Shown: one piece after another, positions 36,225 to 45,330 of the stretch
Position numbering within the stretch: position 1 is the first letter of the stretch
Layout: each line of letters begins with the position of its first letter
Source of the DNA: Luteimonas sp. BLCC-B24
Lineage (GTDB): Bacteria; Pseudomonadota; Gammaproteobacteria; Xanthomonadales; Xanthomonadaceae
DNA: 64,000 nt
Direction of reading: 5' to 3'
Assembly: GCF_028550595.1 (NCBI RefSeq)
Contig: NZ_JAQQGN010000001.1
Coordinates: forward strand, 744,001-808,000
Program-made: the position numbers and the translations under genes
Notes under the pieces: model-generated
Databases searched by the model: none
Told to the model about the DNA's origin: nothing
Seen by the model: the letters and a program-made list of their open reading frames with translations, nothing else

Positions 36225-36956
36225 TCAGACCGTCGCGACCCCGCCCCGCGGCCCGGCGTCTGCGAACAGGCGGCGCTGAAGCCAGTCGTGCACGAGCCGC
36301 GCCGTATGCGCAGCATCCGCACCCGGCAGCGGGCCGACGTGGGTGGTGGCGGCGGACACCTGCAGGTCCGCGTTCCAGGCCGCGGCCAGCGCGCGCGTGA
36401 TCGCAGGCGGCACGTCCTCGTCGCTGCTGGATGCGATACAGAGTGTCGGCACCGTCGGCGCCGCCGGCGTCCGCCCCGCTTGCGCGGTGCGCAGCACGGC
36501 ACCGCTTTCGTTGCGCCAGTGCCGCGCGGCCACGAGCGTGGTCGCGTCGTCGGCGTCGGCCAGGGCCCGGCGTGTCGACGCCAGGCGTGCATCGCGCCCC
36601 CAGGGCACGACATCCGCCCAGGCGCGCGGCGGCAGGTGCAGGTGCCACGGCGCGGGCGGCAACGGATTGATCAAGACCAGGGCATCGGCCGCATCGGCCG
36701 CGTCGAGGGCCAGCAGGCCGCCGAGGCTCGCCCCGACCAGGACGCGCGGCCGCGGCAACCGACCGGCCGTGTCGCGCACCTGCTGCAGATAATCGCGGTA
36801 ACCGGTGCTCGCCAGACCGCCCGGTGCGGGCTGCAGATCCGGCGCGTGCACCTGGTGACCGCGCGCCTCGAGCACGTGGCGCCACAGCGCCCACTCCCAG
36901 CCACCGCCGCCGGCGCCGTGGACGAGCAGCAGATGGAAGGTGCGGTCGCGCTGCAT
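36225..36956 (-). CDS. Alpha/beta fold hydrolase
   Basis: The 243-residue product has the alpha/beta hydrolase pattern: LLVHGAGGGGWEWALW (oxyanion region), nucleophile elbow VGASLGGLLALD with Ser near residue 86, the likely Asp in IASSSDEDVPP, and His in TTHVGPLPG. Start MQRDRTFHLLLVHG at 36956 places the first strand at the usual distance; an ATG 90 bases upstream lies across a GC-rich hairpin and is less likely. A cytoplasmic esterase or lipase is probable; the substrate is unknown. Confidence 0.8.
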   Translation of the reverse strand: MQRDRTFHLLLVHGAGGGGWEWALWRHVLEARGHQVHAPDLQPAPGGLASTGYRDYLQQVRDTAGRLPRPRVLVGASLGGLLALDAADAADALVLINPLPPAPWHLHLPPRAWADVVPWGRDARLASTRRALADADDATTLVAARHWRNESGAVLRTAQAGRTPAAPTVPTLCIASSSDEDVPPAITRALAAAWNADLQVSAATTHVGPLPGADAAHTARLVHDWLQRRLFADAGPRGGVATV

Positions 36957-36996
36957 GGCGGCATCGTCGCAGACATCGCGCCTTGCCGACACGAGA

Positions 36997-37022
36997 ACGG
37001 CGCCGGACGGGTCCGGCGCCGT
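36997..37022. terminator. GC-rich hairpin between OsmC and hydrolase genes
   Basis: ACGGCGCCGGA (36997-37007) and TCCGGCGCCGT (37012-37022) form a perfect 11-bp stem with a CGGG loop, 37 bases after the OsmC stop on the minus strand. There is no T-tract, so termination is only probable. Confidence 0.5.
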
Positions 37023-37058
37023 GGTTCGCGAACGCAGGTGCGGCATGCGCCGCGCGGG

Positions 37059-37493
37059 TCAGCCCTCGAGCTCGGCGTCGAGCGACAGGGGCACGGCCGA
37101 CAGCGCCTTGGACACCGGGCAGTTCTGCTTGGCGTCGTCGGCGATCTCGCGGAACTTCACCCCGTCGATCCCCGGCACACGGGCACGTGTCCTGAGCCGG
37201 ATCGCGCTGAGCTGCGGCCCACCGTCCATCGACAGGTCGACATCGGCGCGCGTATCGATCGACTCGGGCGGAAAGCCCGCCTCGGTCAGCTTGGCCGACA
37301 GCGCCATCGTGAAGCAGCCCGCGTGCGCGGCGGCGATCAGCTCTTCGGGATTGGTGCCCTTTTCGTCGCCGAAGCGGCTGTTGAATCCGTAGCGGACGGT
37401 ATCGAGCAGACCGCTCTGCGGCGTCGACAGCTCGCCACGACCGGATTTGAGATCACCGGCCCAGCGCGCCGTGGCGTGTCGTGAAATACCCAT
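37059..37493 (-). CDS. osmC: OsmC family peroxiredoxin-like protein
   Basis: The 144-residue protein is of the OsmC/Ohr family. It holds both redox cysteines, in NPEELIAAAHAGCFTMALS (about residue 60) and in KQNCPVSKAL (about residue 125), and the Arg/Glu pair expected nearby. The N-terminus GISRHATARWAGDLKSGRGE and FNSRFGDEKGTNPEEL fit the OsmC rather than the Ohr branch. Such proteins reduce organic hydroperoxides using lipoyl-type or thiol donors. It stands alone, divergent from a DUF2784 gene. Confidence 0.9.
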   Translation of the reverse strand: MGISRHATARWAGDLKSGRGELSTPQSGLLDTVRYGFNSRFGDEKGTNPEELIAAAHAGCFTMALSAKLTEAGFPPESIDTRADVDLSMDGGPQLSAIRLRTRARVPGIDGVKFREIADDAKQNCPVSKALSAVPLSLDAELEG

Positions 37494-37601
37494 GTGGTTC
37501 TCCAGCAGGACAAGGGGGCCTGCAGCCTAGGGCGAGCGGTGTTACGCCGGTGTCGCACCGCCCTGATGCAGCGCATCCGTGGCTGGGTCACACTGCGGCG
37601 C

Positions 37602-38039
37602 ATGCACCTCGCTCCTGCCGCTGCGGCGTTTTTCGCCGATACGTTGCTCGCCGTCCATGTCGGCATCGCGCTCTTCGTCGTCGTGATGACGCTCGCGGTG
37701 CCCGTGGGCGGGCCGCTGGGTTGGCGCTGGATCCGACGGCGCGGCCTGCGCTGGACGCACGCCGGGCTGGTCGCCGTCATCGCGGTGCAGGCCTGGCTGG
37801 GCCGTCTGTGTCCGCTGACGACCTGGGAGCAGCAGTTGCGCGCACAGGCCGGGCAGGCCACGTACGAGACGTCCTTCGTCGGCCACTGGTTGTCGGAATG
37901 GCTGTATCTCGATCTGCCGTGGTGGAGTTTCGTGCTCGCCTACACCCTGGTCGCGGCGGTCGTCGTGCTGGGCTGGTGGCGCTGGCCGCCGGCGTCCGAT
38001 GCGCATACGCGCCGCGGATCCGCTCGCCGTTCGTCGTAG
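37602..38039 (+). CDS. DUF2784 family membrane protein
   Basis: The 145-residue product has the DUF2784 layout: ADTLLAVHVGIALFVVVMTL at the N-terminus, GWRWIRRRGLRWTHAGLVAV, LGRLCPLTTWEQQLRAQAG, and a final helix FVLAYTLVAAVVVLGWWRW. About four membrane segments are expected. The function is unknown. ATG 37602 puts the first helix near residue 10; in-frame ATGs at 37566 and 37494 add a basic tail with no family match. Confidence 0.8.
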   Translation: MHLAPAAAAFFADTLLAVHVGIALFVVVMTLAVPVGGPLGWRWIRRRGLRWTHAGLVAVIAVQAWLGRLCPLTTWEQQLRAQAGQATYETSFVGHWLSEWLYLDLPWWSFVLAYTLVAAVVVLGWWRWPPASDAHTRRGSARRSS

Positions 38040-38074
38040 CGCGGAAAAAACCCCATATTTATTGCGGTTTCCTA

Positions 38075-38103
38075 TTGGCGGGGGTGCCGGTATGCCCTAC
38101 ATT
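38075..38103 (+). promoter_or_regulatory. Candidate promoter of the HU-like gene
   Basis: TTGGCG (38075-38080) and TACATT (38098-38103) are separated by 17 bases and lie 64 bases before the ATG, in a locally AT-richer stretch. Both boxes are only partial matches to the sigma-70 consensus. Confidence 0.35.
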
Positions 38104-38166
38104 TCGCTGGCCGGCTCGCTCGGCCCGGAATACTCACTCCATATTTGACGAGGGAACCACAGACCC

Positions 38167-38568
38167 ATGGCAACGAAGAAGGCCCCCACCAAGAAAGCCC
38201 CGGCCAAGAAGGCTGCGCCGAAGAAGGCCGCGGCCGCCAAGCCGGCTGCGCCGAAGCCGATCAAGGAAGCCCTGAGCAAGTCGGGCCTGGTCGCGCACAT
38301 CGCCGAGTCCACCGGCCTTGCGGCCAAGGACGTGCGTTCGGTGTTCTCCGCGCTCGAAGGTGCCGTGCACGGTTCGATCAGCAAGAAAGGCGCGGGTTCG
38401 TTCACGCTGCCCGGCCTGCTGAAGATCACCTCGGTCAGCGTGCCGGCCAAGCCGAAGCGCAAGGGCATCAACCCCTTCACCAAGGAAGAGCAGTGGTTCG
38501 CCGCCAAGCCCGCGTCGGTGAAGGTCAAGGTGCGCCCGCTGAAGAAGCTCAAGGACGCCGCTGCCTGA
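38167..38568 (+). CDS. HU/IHF-like DNA-binding protein with Lys/Ala/Pro-rich N-terminal tail
   Basis: The 133-residue protein has a HU-type domain at about 33-125 (SKSGLVAHIAESTGLAAKDV, GSFTLPGLLKITSVSVPAKP, GINPFTKEEQWFAAKPAS). It is preceded by some 30 residues of AAPKK/APAKK-type repeats like those of eukaryotic H1 tails. HU proteins bend and compact DNA; the tail should add non-specific DNA affinity. Upstream TTGGCG/TACATT may be the promoter, and a hairpin with T-rich tail follows the gene. Tailed HU proteins are known in several bacterial groups, including xanthomonads. Confidence 0.88.
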   Translation: MATKKAPTKKAPAKKAAPKKAAAAKPAAPKPIKEALSKSGLVAHIAESTGLAAKDVRSVFSALEGAVHGSISKKGAGSFTLPGLLKITSVSVPAKPKRKGINPFTKEEQWFAAKPASVKVKVRPLKKLKDAAA

Positions 38569-38593
38569 TCCAGGCGCGCCACGTGTTCTTCGG

Positions 38594-38626
38594 ATCGGGA
38601 CGGCCATCGCCGTCCCGATTTCGTTT
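38594..38626 (+). terminator. Intrinsic terminator of the HU-like gene
   Basis: ATCGGGACGG (38594-38603) and CCGTCCCGAT (38610-38619) form a perfect 10-bp stem with a 6-base loop, followed by TTCGTTT. It lies 25 bases after the stop codon. Confidence 0.75.
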
Positions 38627-38795
38627 GGACTCGCGGGAGACCCGGACACCACGCGCAGGGCGTGACCAGTACCTGCCGTGATGCACCGCGCACCGCCACG
38701 TGGACCCGGCGCGCACGCCGCCGCCGTGCACATCGGTTGAACGATTCGCACCGCATGCTCGGCGCCGCATTTTCCTCTCCGATGGATACCGACCG

Positions 38796-39437
38796 ATGAG
38801 CTTCCAGGGTTTCCTCAATCATCTGCTCACCTCGCAGGCCGGCGGCAAGCCCGGCAGCAGCCTGCTCAACGCCGATTTCGGCAAGGGCGCGGCCACCGGC
38901 GGCGCGCTCGGCCTGCTGCTCGGCAAGAACAAGAAAACCCGCAAGCTCGCCACCTACGGCGGACTCGCGGCGATCAGCGTGATGGCCTACAAGGCCTATG
39001 GCGACTACCAGAAGCAGCAGGCCGGCGCGTCGGCGCCCGCGCCGCAGACCGTCGACCGCCTGCCGGCGCCCCAGGTCGACCTGCACAGCCAGGCGATCCT
39101 CAAGGCGCTGGTCGCCGCGGCCAAGGCCGACGGTCATATCGATGCCCGCGAACGCGAGCTCATCGAGGGCGAGTTCAAACGGATCGACGAGGGCGCCGAT
39201 GTGCAGCGCTGGCTGCACGTCGAACTGGAAAAGCCGCTCGACCCGGCCGAAGTCGCCAGTGCCGCGAGCACGCCCGAAATCGCCTCGGAAATGTATCTGG
39301 CCAGCGTGCTGGTCGCCGACGAGACCAACTTCATGGAGCGCAGCTACCTCGACGAACTCGCGCGACAGCTCAAGCTCGCGCCCGAGCTCAAGAGCCGGCT
39401 CGAGCACGAAGTGAAGGCGGCCGGCGACACGCGCTGA
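38796..39437 (+). CDS. DUF533 (YebE/TerB-like) inner-membrane protein
   Basis: The 213-residue product starts MSFQGFLNHLLTSQAG, followed by a Gly-rich segment with a single hydrophobic stretch (TYGGLAAISVMAYKAYGDYQ). The C-terminal TerB-like helical domain includes LHSQAILKALVAAAKADGHI, IDARERELIEGEFKR and VLVADETNFMERSYLDELA. This is the layout of DUF533 proteins such as E. coli YebE, whose function is unknown. ATG 38796 matches the family N-terminus; a longer frame upstream does not. Confidence 0.85.
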   Translation: MSFQGFLNHLLTSQAGGKPGSSLLNADFGKGAATGGALGLLLGKNKKTRKLATYGGLAAISVMAYKAYGDYQKQQAGASAPAPQTVDRLPAPQVDLHSQAILKALVAAAKADGHIDARERELIEGEFKRIDEGADVQRWLHVELEKPLDPAEVASAASTPEIASEMYLASVLVADETNFMERSYLDELARQLKLAPELKSRLEHEVKAAGDTR

Positions 39438-39462
39438 CGCCGACCGCCGTCTCGCCGCCCCA

Positions 39463-39489
39463 CGGAACGGCCTGCCCTAGGCCGTTCCG
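39463..39489. terminator. Hairpin after the DUF533 gene
   Basis: CGGAACGGCC (39463-39472) and GGCCGTTCCG (39480-39489) form a perfect 10-bp stem with a 7-base loop, 26 bases after the stop codon. It lacks a clear T-tract, so it is a probable rather than certain terminator. Confidence 0.55.
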
Positions 39490-39556
39490 CGTTCGGGACG
39501 GCGCCGTGCGGCCGCTGCATACCCGCGCTTCGCAGGCGATCTGCGAGGCTGGCGCC

Positions 39557-40201
39557 ATGCATGCGTCCACGCCCACTCCGCCCGATCGCGACCCGCCCCC
39601 TGCAAACGCACCCGCACCGAAGCGCGCGCGTCGCGACTACACCGCCCAGGTCCGCAGCCTCCTGCGCTTCGCCGTCGTCGCAGGTCTGCTCGCGGCGGGC
39701 GGCCACTGGGCCTGGCATCAGCCCTTCATGGCGAAACCGCGCGCGATCGCAGCACTGACCGCGGCGCCGGCGCCAGACGCGCTGCAGATGCCGGTCGAAG
39801 GCGTGCGCGCCACGCGCGTGGCGGACACCTTCGGCGCGCCCCGCGGGGCGGACCGACGCCATGAAGGCGTCGACATCTTCGCGCCACGCGGCACGCCGGT
39901 GCTCGCGGCCACCGACGGCGTGGTGGTGGCGATCCGCGAGGGCGGGCTGGGCGGACGTCAGGTCTGGGTGATGGGCCCGGGACGCCAGCGGCACTACTAC
40001 GCCCATCTCGACGACTGGGCCGAGTTGCTGTCGGTCGGCGATCTGGTGCGCGCCGGCGATCCACTGGGCACGGTCGGCGATACCGGCAATGCGCGGGGGA
40101 CGCCGCCGCATCTGCATTACGGGGTCTACGCCGCCGACGGCGCGTTCGATCCGCTGCCTCTGCTGCGCGCCGGGGCCGACAGCGGCGACGCGTCGCGTTA
40201 G
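39557..40201 (+). CDS. M23 family (LytM-type) metallopeptidase
   Basis: The 214-residue product has a cytoplasmic Pro-rich N-terminus and one membrane helix (about 38-56, SLLRFAVVAGLLAAGGHWAW). A periplasmic LytM domain follows, with zinc ligands visible in RRHEGVDIFAPRGTP (H and D) and PPHLHYGVY (HxH). The site YYAHLDDWAE is also typical. M23 enzymes cut peptidoglycan cross-bridges. All expected zinc ligands are present, so it should be active rather than a regulatory pseudo-enzyme. It is followed by an uncharacterised membrane-anchored gene 40 bases downstream. Confidence 0.88.
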   Translation: MHASTPTPPDRDPPPANAPAPKRARRDYTAQVRSLLRFAVVAGLLAAGGHWAWHQPFMAKPRAIAALTAAPAPDALQMPVEGVRATRVADTFGAPRGADRRHEGVDIFAPRGTPVLAATDGVVVAIREGGLGGRQVWVMGPGRQRHYYAHLDDWAELLSVGDLVRAGDPLGTVGDTGNARGTPPHLHYGVYAADGAFDPLPLLRAGADSGDASR

Positions 40202-40241
40202 CATCCGCAACGGCCGCGCGTGCGGTGCCGGGGAAACGGAC

Positions 40242-40775
40242 ATGTCGCATCGGGCGTGGTGGCTGGTGATCGCACTGCTGATCCTGCTCGGCGTCGCGCT
40301 CGCGGTGCACGAGGCCACGCGTGACCCTGTCGGGATCCCGACACACGCGTCGGAGGCGTCCGGCGGCACGCCGGACACCGGGGCCGCCGCGGGCGCCGGC
40401 ACGACGGAGGCGGAGGCCGCGCGTGCGCGGCACGAGGCCATCGCCGACGCCGTCCAGACCCTGCATGCCTATCTCGCCGTGCTGTTCAAGGACGATCGCA
40501 GTGAAGCCGACACGTACTGGCGGGACGGCCGCCCGGGCGCCGGCGACGACGCGCTGCGTGTTTTGACCGGCGTCACCGGCATCCGCGCCGACAACACGCG
40601 TCCGGAGCCGCTGGACGCCCTGCCGGTGCCGGCGGCGTTGGAGATCCCGGTGCGCCTGCGCGTCGGCGGCACCGGCCCGCTGCGTCATTTCAGCGGGCAT
40701 TACCGCATGCAGCGCACGGCGGAGGGCTGGCGGATCACCTCGGCGTCGATCGAACCGTCACCGACGCCGCGTTAA
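40242..40775 (+). CDS. Membrane-anchored periplasmic protein of unknown function
   Basis: The 177-residue product has an N-terminal helix (about 4-22, RAWWLVIALLILLGVALAV), a Gly/Ala/Thr-rich linker, and a C-terminal domain with HEAIADAVQTLHAYLAVLFK, then LRHFSGHYRMQRTAEGWRIT. The end resembles the C-terminal domain of the lipoprotein at 41870-42577 (FRRYEGRYVLRRAV...WRIASADL), so the two share a small SnoaL/NTF2-like periplasmic domain. That fold call is tentative. The gene probably shares a transcript with the M23 peptidase. Confidence 0.68.
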   Translation: MSHRAWWLVIALLILLGVALAVHEATRDPVGIPTHASEASGGTPDTGAAAGAGTTEAEAARARHEAIADAVQTLHAYLAVLFKDDRSEADTYWRDGRPGAGDDALRVLTGVTGIRADNTRPEPLDALPVPAALEIPVRLRVGGTGPLRHFSGHYRMQRTAEGWRITSASIEPSPTPR

Positions 40776-40808
40776 TCTGTCCGCGATTCGATTCATCACG
40801 GGGACCCG

Positions 40809-41243
40809 ATGGACAAGCGCTTCTGGATCTGCGGCCTGACGATTTCGGCGACCGCGCTGGTCCTGGGATTCCTCGTCCACGGCGTCGCGTTGCGGGCCGA
40901 CTATCTGGCGCTCGCCCATCTGTTCCGCCCGCGCGCGGAGGCGAACGCCAACGTCGGCTGGATCCTGCTGGCCTATGCCGCGCTCGGTCTCGGCATGACC
41001 TGGCTGTACCGCTGGCTTCCGCCTCCGGTGCGCCGCAAGCGCTGGCACGGCGCGCGCTTCGGCCTGGCGATCGCCCTGGTGTCGTTCCTGCCCTGGCACC
41101 TGCTGGCGTACGCGGGACAGCCGTTCCCGTTGGCGCTGGCGATCAAGCAGATCGCACTGGACGTGGTCGCGATGCTCCTTCTGGGTCTGCTGCTGGCGTG
41201 GCTGCAGCCGCACCGCGTGGCGCTGGCCGTCGCCCCTGAATGA
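40809..41243 (+). CDS. Four-helix membrane protein of unknown function
   Basis: The 144-residue product has about four transmembrane helices: FWICGLTISATALVLGFLVH, VGWILLAYAALGLGMTWLYR, FGLAIALVSFLPWHLLAYAG and IALDVVAMLLLGLLLAWLQP. I recognise no functional motif. It starts 33 bases after the previous gene and is followed 76 bases later by a DUF1439 lipoprotein gene. Confidence 0.65.
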   Translation: MDKRFWICGLTISATALVLGFLVHGVALRADYLALAHLFRPRAEANANVGWILLAYAALGLGMTWLYRWLPPPVRRKRWHGARFGLAIALVSFLPWHLLAYAGQPFPLALAIKQIALDVVAMLLLGLLLAWLQPHRVALAVAPE

Positions 41244-41319
41244 AGCCCGCCGCCATCGCGGCTCAGACCGCGTTCACCGCGCCTGCGTAGGGTGCGCGTC
41301 ACCCCTCAAGGAGACCTCC

Positions 41320-41880
41320 ATGCGTCGCATCCTGCTCCTTCCGCTCGCTGCGTTGCTGCTGCTCACGGTGACCGCGTGCACGTCGCTCGGCGTGGTCTCG
41401 GCATGGCTCAACGACCAGGTCGCGTTCACCGCGCCGCAGCTGCAGCGTCAGCTCGACACGCGGTTCCCGCGCACGTTCGATCGGGTGGGCGGCGTGGTGT
41501 CGGTGACGCTGGACAATCCGCGCCTGTCGATTCCGACCGGCGATCGCCGCCTGCGGCTGGATTTCGATCTCGGAATCGGCGGAATGGCCGCGGACAGCCG
41601 GCCCGGTCACGTGTCGCTGGTCAGCGGCCTGCGCTTCGATCCCTCGACGCGCGGCCTGCATCTGGAGAACCCCGAGCTGCTGCAGTTCGACCTTCCCGGC
41701 TCCAATGCGCTGCTGCGCGGCGGTGCGCGGAGCGTGGTCAACAGTCTGCTCGCCGACTACGCACGCACCGAGCCGGTCTACCGGCTCGACGACGATCTGC
41801 TGGCGAAGCTGCCGGCCGGCACCCGGGTCGGCAATGTCGACATCGCCGGCGGCCGCGTGGTGGTGCACCTTGCGCGCTGA
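41320..41880 (+). CDS. DUF1439 (YceB-like) lipoprotein
   Basis: The 186-residue product has a lipoprotein signal with lipobox TVTAC at about 16-20 and a DUF1439 domain: VAFTAPQLQRQLDTRFPRTF, VSVTLDNPRLSIPTGDRRLR, LDFDLGIGG, and the end LLAKLPAGTRVGNVDIAGGR. YceB-type proteins are thought to bind lipids or hydrophobic ligands in the periplasm. GGAG lies 11 bases upstream of the ATG. The stop overlaps the next gene. Confidence 0.82.
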   Translation: MRRILLLPLAALLLLTVTACTSLGVVSAWLNDQVAFTAPQLQRQLDTRFPRTFDRVGGVVSVTLDNPRLSIPTGDRRLRLDFDLGIGGMAADSRPGHVSLVSGLRFDPSTRGLHLENPELLQFDLPGSNALLRGGARSVVNSLLADYARTEPVYRLDDDLLAKLPAGTRVGNVDIAGGRVVVHLAR

Positions 41881-42577
41881 TCGTCGCGCACTGCGCGCGT
41901 TCGCGGCTGCATGCGCACTGGCAGGCGCGCTCGCGGCCTGCGGCCGCGATGCCGATGCGCCGCGTGATGCCGACGGCCGCGCGGCCACGGCCGCATCCGG
42001 CCTGCCCCAGCCGCAGGCGGTCACCGGCGCCGTGACCGGCATGCCGGGCGAGCCGGGGCCGGGCGATGTGCCGCTGGGCGGCGAGTCCGCCGCACCCGCA
42101 GGCGTGGACCCTGCGCTCGCGCCGCTGGAAGACAATCCGGAAACCGGCCTTCTGGCGCCTGCGGGCGCCGCGTCGCCCGAGCTCGCCCCGGCCGTGCCCG
42201 AGCCCTCGCCGGAGGAAGCGGCCGCGGTCATCCGCACCTATTACGCCGCGATCAACGCACTCGACTACGCGCGTGCCTATGCGCTGTGGTCGGACGGCGG
42301 CCGCAGCAGCGGACAGTCGCCGGAGCAGTTCGCCGCAGGCTTCGCCGACACCTCGACGGTGATGGTCGACATCGGCACACCGGGCCAGGTCGACGCCGGC
42401 GCGGGGTCGCGCTTCATCGAGATTCCGGTGTCGGTGCGCGCCCAGCAGGCCGACGGCAGCTTCCGCCGCTACGAGGGCCGCTACGTGCTGCGCCGCGCCG
42501 TGGCCGACGGCGCCAGCCAGGCCCAGCGGGCATGGCGCATCGCATCGGCGGATCTGCGCGAGACGTCGGCGCCCTGA
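41870..42577 (+). CDS. Lipoprotein with SnoaL-like C-terminal domain, unknown function
   Basis: With the TTG start at 41870 the 235-residue product has a lipoprotein signal ending in LAGALAAC (Cys near residue 24). An in-frame ATG at 41834 would place the lipobox rather deep (near residue 36). An Ala/Pro/Gly-rich linker extends to about residue 105. A compact domain follows with IRTYYAAINALDYARAYALW, and FRRYEGRYVLRRAV...AWRIASADL. It is similar to the C-terminus of the 40242-40775 product, suggesting related periplasmic domains. It overlaps the DUF1439 gene by 11 bases. Confidence 0.65.
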   Translation: MRADRRALRAFAAACALAGALAACGRDADAPRDADGRAATAASGLPQPQAVTGAVTGMPGEPGPGDVPLGGESAAPAGVDPALAPLEDNPETGLLAPAGAASPELAPAVPEPSPEEAAAVIRTYYAAINALDYARAYALWSDGGRSSGQSPEQFAAGFADTSTVMVDIGTPGQVDAGAGSRFIEIPVSVRAQQADGSFRRYEGRYVLRRAVADGASQAQRAWRIASADLRETSAP

Positions 42578-42599
42578 CGCGGGCCGCCGCGCCCGCGCG

Positions 42600-43085
42600 T
42601 CAGCGCTTGGGCTGCAGCATCGTGCCGGTGCAGGTCTTCGCGCCGCAGCGGCAGCCCCAGAGCTTCTTGAGCTTGGGCGTGTGTCGCTCGGCCAGCGTGA
42701 TGCCGTAGTTGTAGGTCAGTTCCTCGCCGGCGGCGATGTCGCGCACCGCCTCGATGTACACCTTGTCCTTGTGCCGGCGGTCCTTCGCGTCCTCTTCCAC
42801 CACCGCTTCGCAATTCGGTTCGCAGCTGTGGTTGATCCAGCGCGCGACGTTGCCCTCGACATTGGCGTCGATGACGTACTCGTCGTTGAGCGTGAACAGG
42901 AAGGTGTGGCCATCCTCCTCGAGATCGCCGTAGGCGTTGTCCACATCGTCGTGGCTGCGCAGAAAGCCCTTGTAGCGGATGATCCGCTCCCCCTTGGCGA
43001 TCGCCTCGGTGGCGAACACGCCATTGCCGTGGATGTTCGACAGACGGGCTTCGATCTTCTTCTTGGGTTTCGACTTCTTCGGCAT
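42600..43085 (-). CDS. SET domain-containing protein
   Basis: The 161-residue protein begins MPKKSKPKKK and has a compact SET domain: ARLSNIHGNGVFATEAIAKG, ARWINHSCEPNCEA (the NHSC pseudoknot motif) and GEELTYNYG. A post-SET-like Cys cluster, CRCGAKTCTG, follows. SET enzymes methylate lysines using S-adenosylmethionine; bacterial targets are mostly unknown. The cofactor and catalytic motifs all look intact. The start at 43085 is preferred over a GC-rich upstream extension that has no domain match. The gene faces away from the suf operon. Confidence 0.88.
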   Translation of the reverse strand: MPKKSKPKKKIEARLSNIHGNGVFATEAIAKGERIIRYKGFLRSHDDVDNAYGDLEEDGHTFLFTLNDEYVIDANVEGNVARWINHSCEPNCEAVVEEDAKDRRHKDKVYIEAVRDIAAGEELTYNYGITLAERHTPKLKKLWGCRCGAKTCTGTMLQPKR

Positions 43086-43193
43086 CGTGCGCAGGGGCCC
43101 GTCGTGAGGTGTCCCGGCATTGTGGCCGTTCGCCCGAAGGCCTGCCAGCACTGCGGCGGGCGACATGCGTATGAACCGCGGGAGCAACGCGCG

Positions 43194-43220
43194 TTGAGAC
43201 GCACGGCTTAAAAGCGTACA
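43194..43220 (+). promoter_or_regulatory. Candidate promoter of the suf operon
   Basis: TTGAGA (43194-43199) and TACAAT (43215-43220) lie about 30 bases before the regulator start with a short 15-base spacer. The short spacer and the AT-rich TAAAAGCGTACAATTTTGG around the -10 would suit a regulated promoter under the Fe-S-responsive Rrf2 protein. This is tentative. Confidence 0.4.
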
Positions 43221-43249
43221 ATTTTGGTCCCGTTTCAGAGGGCCTCATC

Positions 43250-43720
43250 GTGCTTCGCGTGACCAAGTTGACCGACTACGCCACCGTGGTCCTGACCGTG
43301 CTCGCTGCGCGGCCGGAGACGGTGACGAGTGCGGCCGAACTGGCGGAGCGGTCCGGGCTGGAGCCCACGACGGTGAGCAAGCTGCTCAAGCCCCTGGCAC
43401 AGGCCGGCCTGGTCGAAGGATTCCGCGGCGCCAGCGGCGGTTACCGGCTGGCGCGCCCGGCCGAGATGATCAGCCTGGTGCAGATCGTCGAGGCGATGGA
43501 AGGCCCGCTCGCGATGACCGAGTGCAGCCTGCACGACGGCCAGTGCGGCATTTCCAGCCAGTGCGGCGTACGCACCAACTGGCGACGCATCAACGACGTG
43601 GTCGCCGACGCGCTGCGTGCGGTGAGTCTGGCCCAGATGCTGGGCGAGACGCCCGCGTCGCCTCCCCTTTCCTCCCCCGGCGGGACGAAGCGTATCGACG
43701 CCCGTCTCGCCCGCGCATAG
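43250..43720 (+). CDS. SUF system Rrf2-family Fe-S assembly regulator (IscR-like)
   Basis: The 156-residue winged-helix regulator of the Rrf2 family has VTKLTDYATVVLTVLAARPE at the N-terminus, the recognition region LEPTTVSKLLKPLAQAGLVE, and GGYRLARPAEMISLVQIVEA. Three cysteines in CSLHDGQCGISSQC are positioned as in IscR to hold a [2Fe-2S] cluster. It starts with GTG behind an AGAGGG ribosome site. It heads the suf operon and probably represses it according to Fe-S supply, including its own promoter. Confidence 0.9.
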   Translation: MLRVTKLTDYATVVLTVLAARPETVTSAAELAERSGLEPTTVSKLLKPLAQAGLVEGFRGASGGYRLARPAEMISLVQIVEAMEGPLAMTECSLHDGQCGISSQCGVRTNWRRINDVVADALRAVSLAQMLGETPASPPLSSPGGTKRIDARLARA

Positions 43721-43735
43721 ACAGTAGGCAGCCCC

Positions 43736-45199
<1,464 letters not shown>

Positions 45200-45215
45200 C
45201 GCTGCCTTCCAGCGA

Positions 45216-45323
45216 CGTGATTCGTCATTGGTGATTGGTGATTCGAAATCCCCTCACCGCCCGAATCACGCGGGTTGCTGCGCTGACCAATCACGAATCA
45301 ACAATCACGAATCACCAATCACG
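45216..45323. repeat. 14-bp tandem repeat and inverted repeat in the sufB-sufC gap
   Basis: CAATCACGAATCA occurs at 45288-45300 and 45302-45314, with a partial third copy at 45316-45323 (14-base period). Inverted versions occur on the left side. GTGATTGGTGATTCG (45231-45245) pairs perfectly with CGAATCACCAATCAC (45308-45322). The 131-base gap contains no gene. It looks like a short intergenic repeat element. Confidence 0.8.
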
Positions 45324-45330
45324 GTCCCCC

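Noticed and set aside
41834-41869. ATG 41834 as start of the lipoprotein at 41870
   Set aside because: It would put the lipobox near residue 36 and deepen the overlap with the DUF1439 gene; TTG 41870 fits a normal lipoprotein signal better, though this is not certain.
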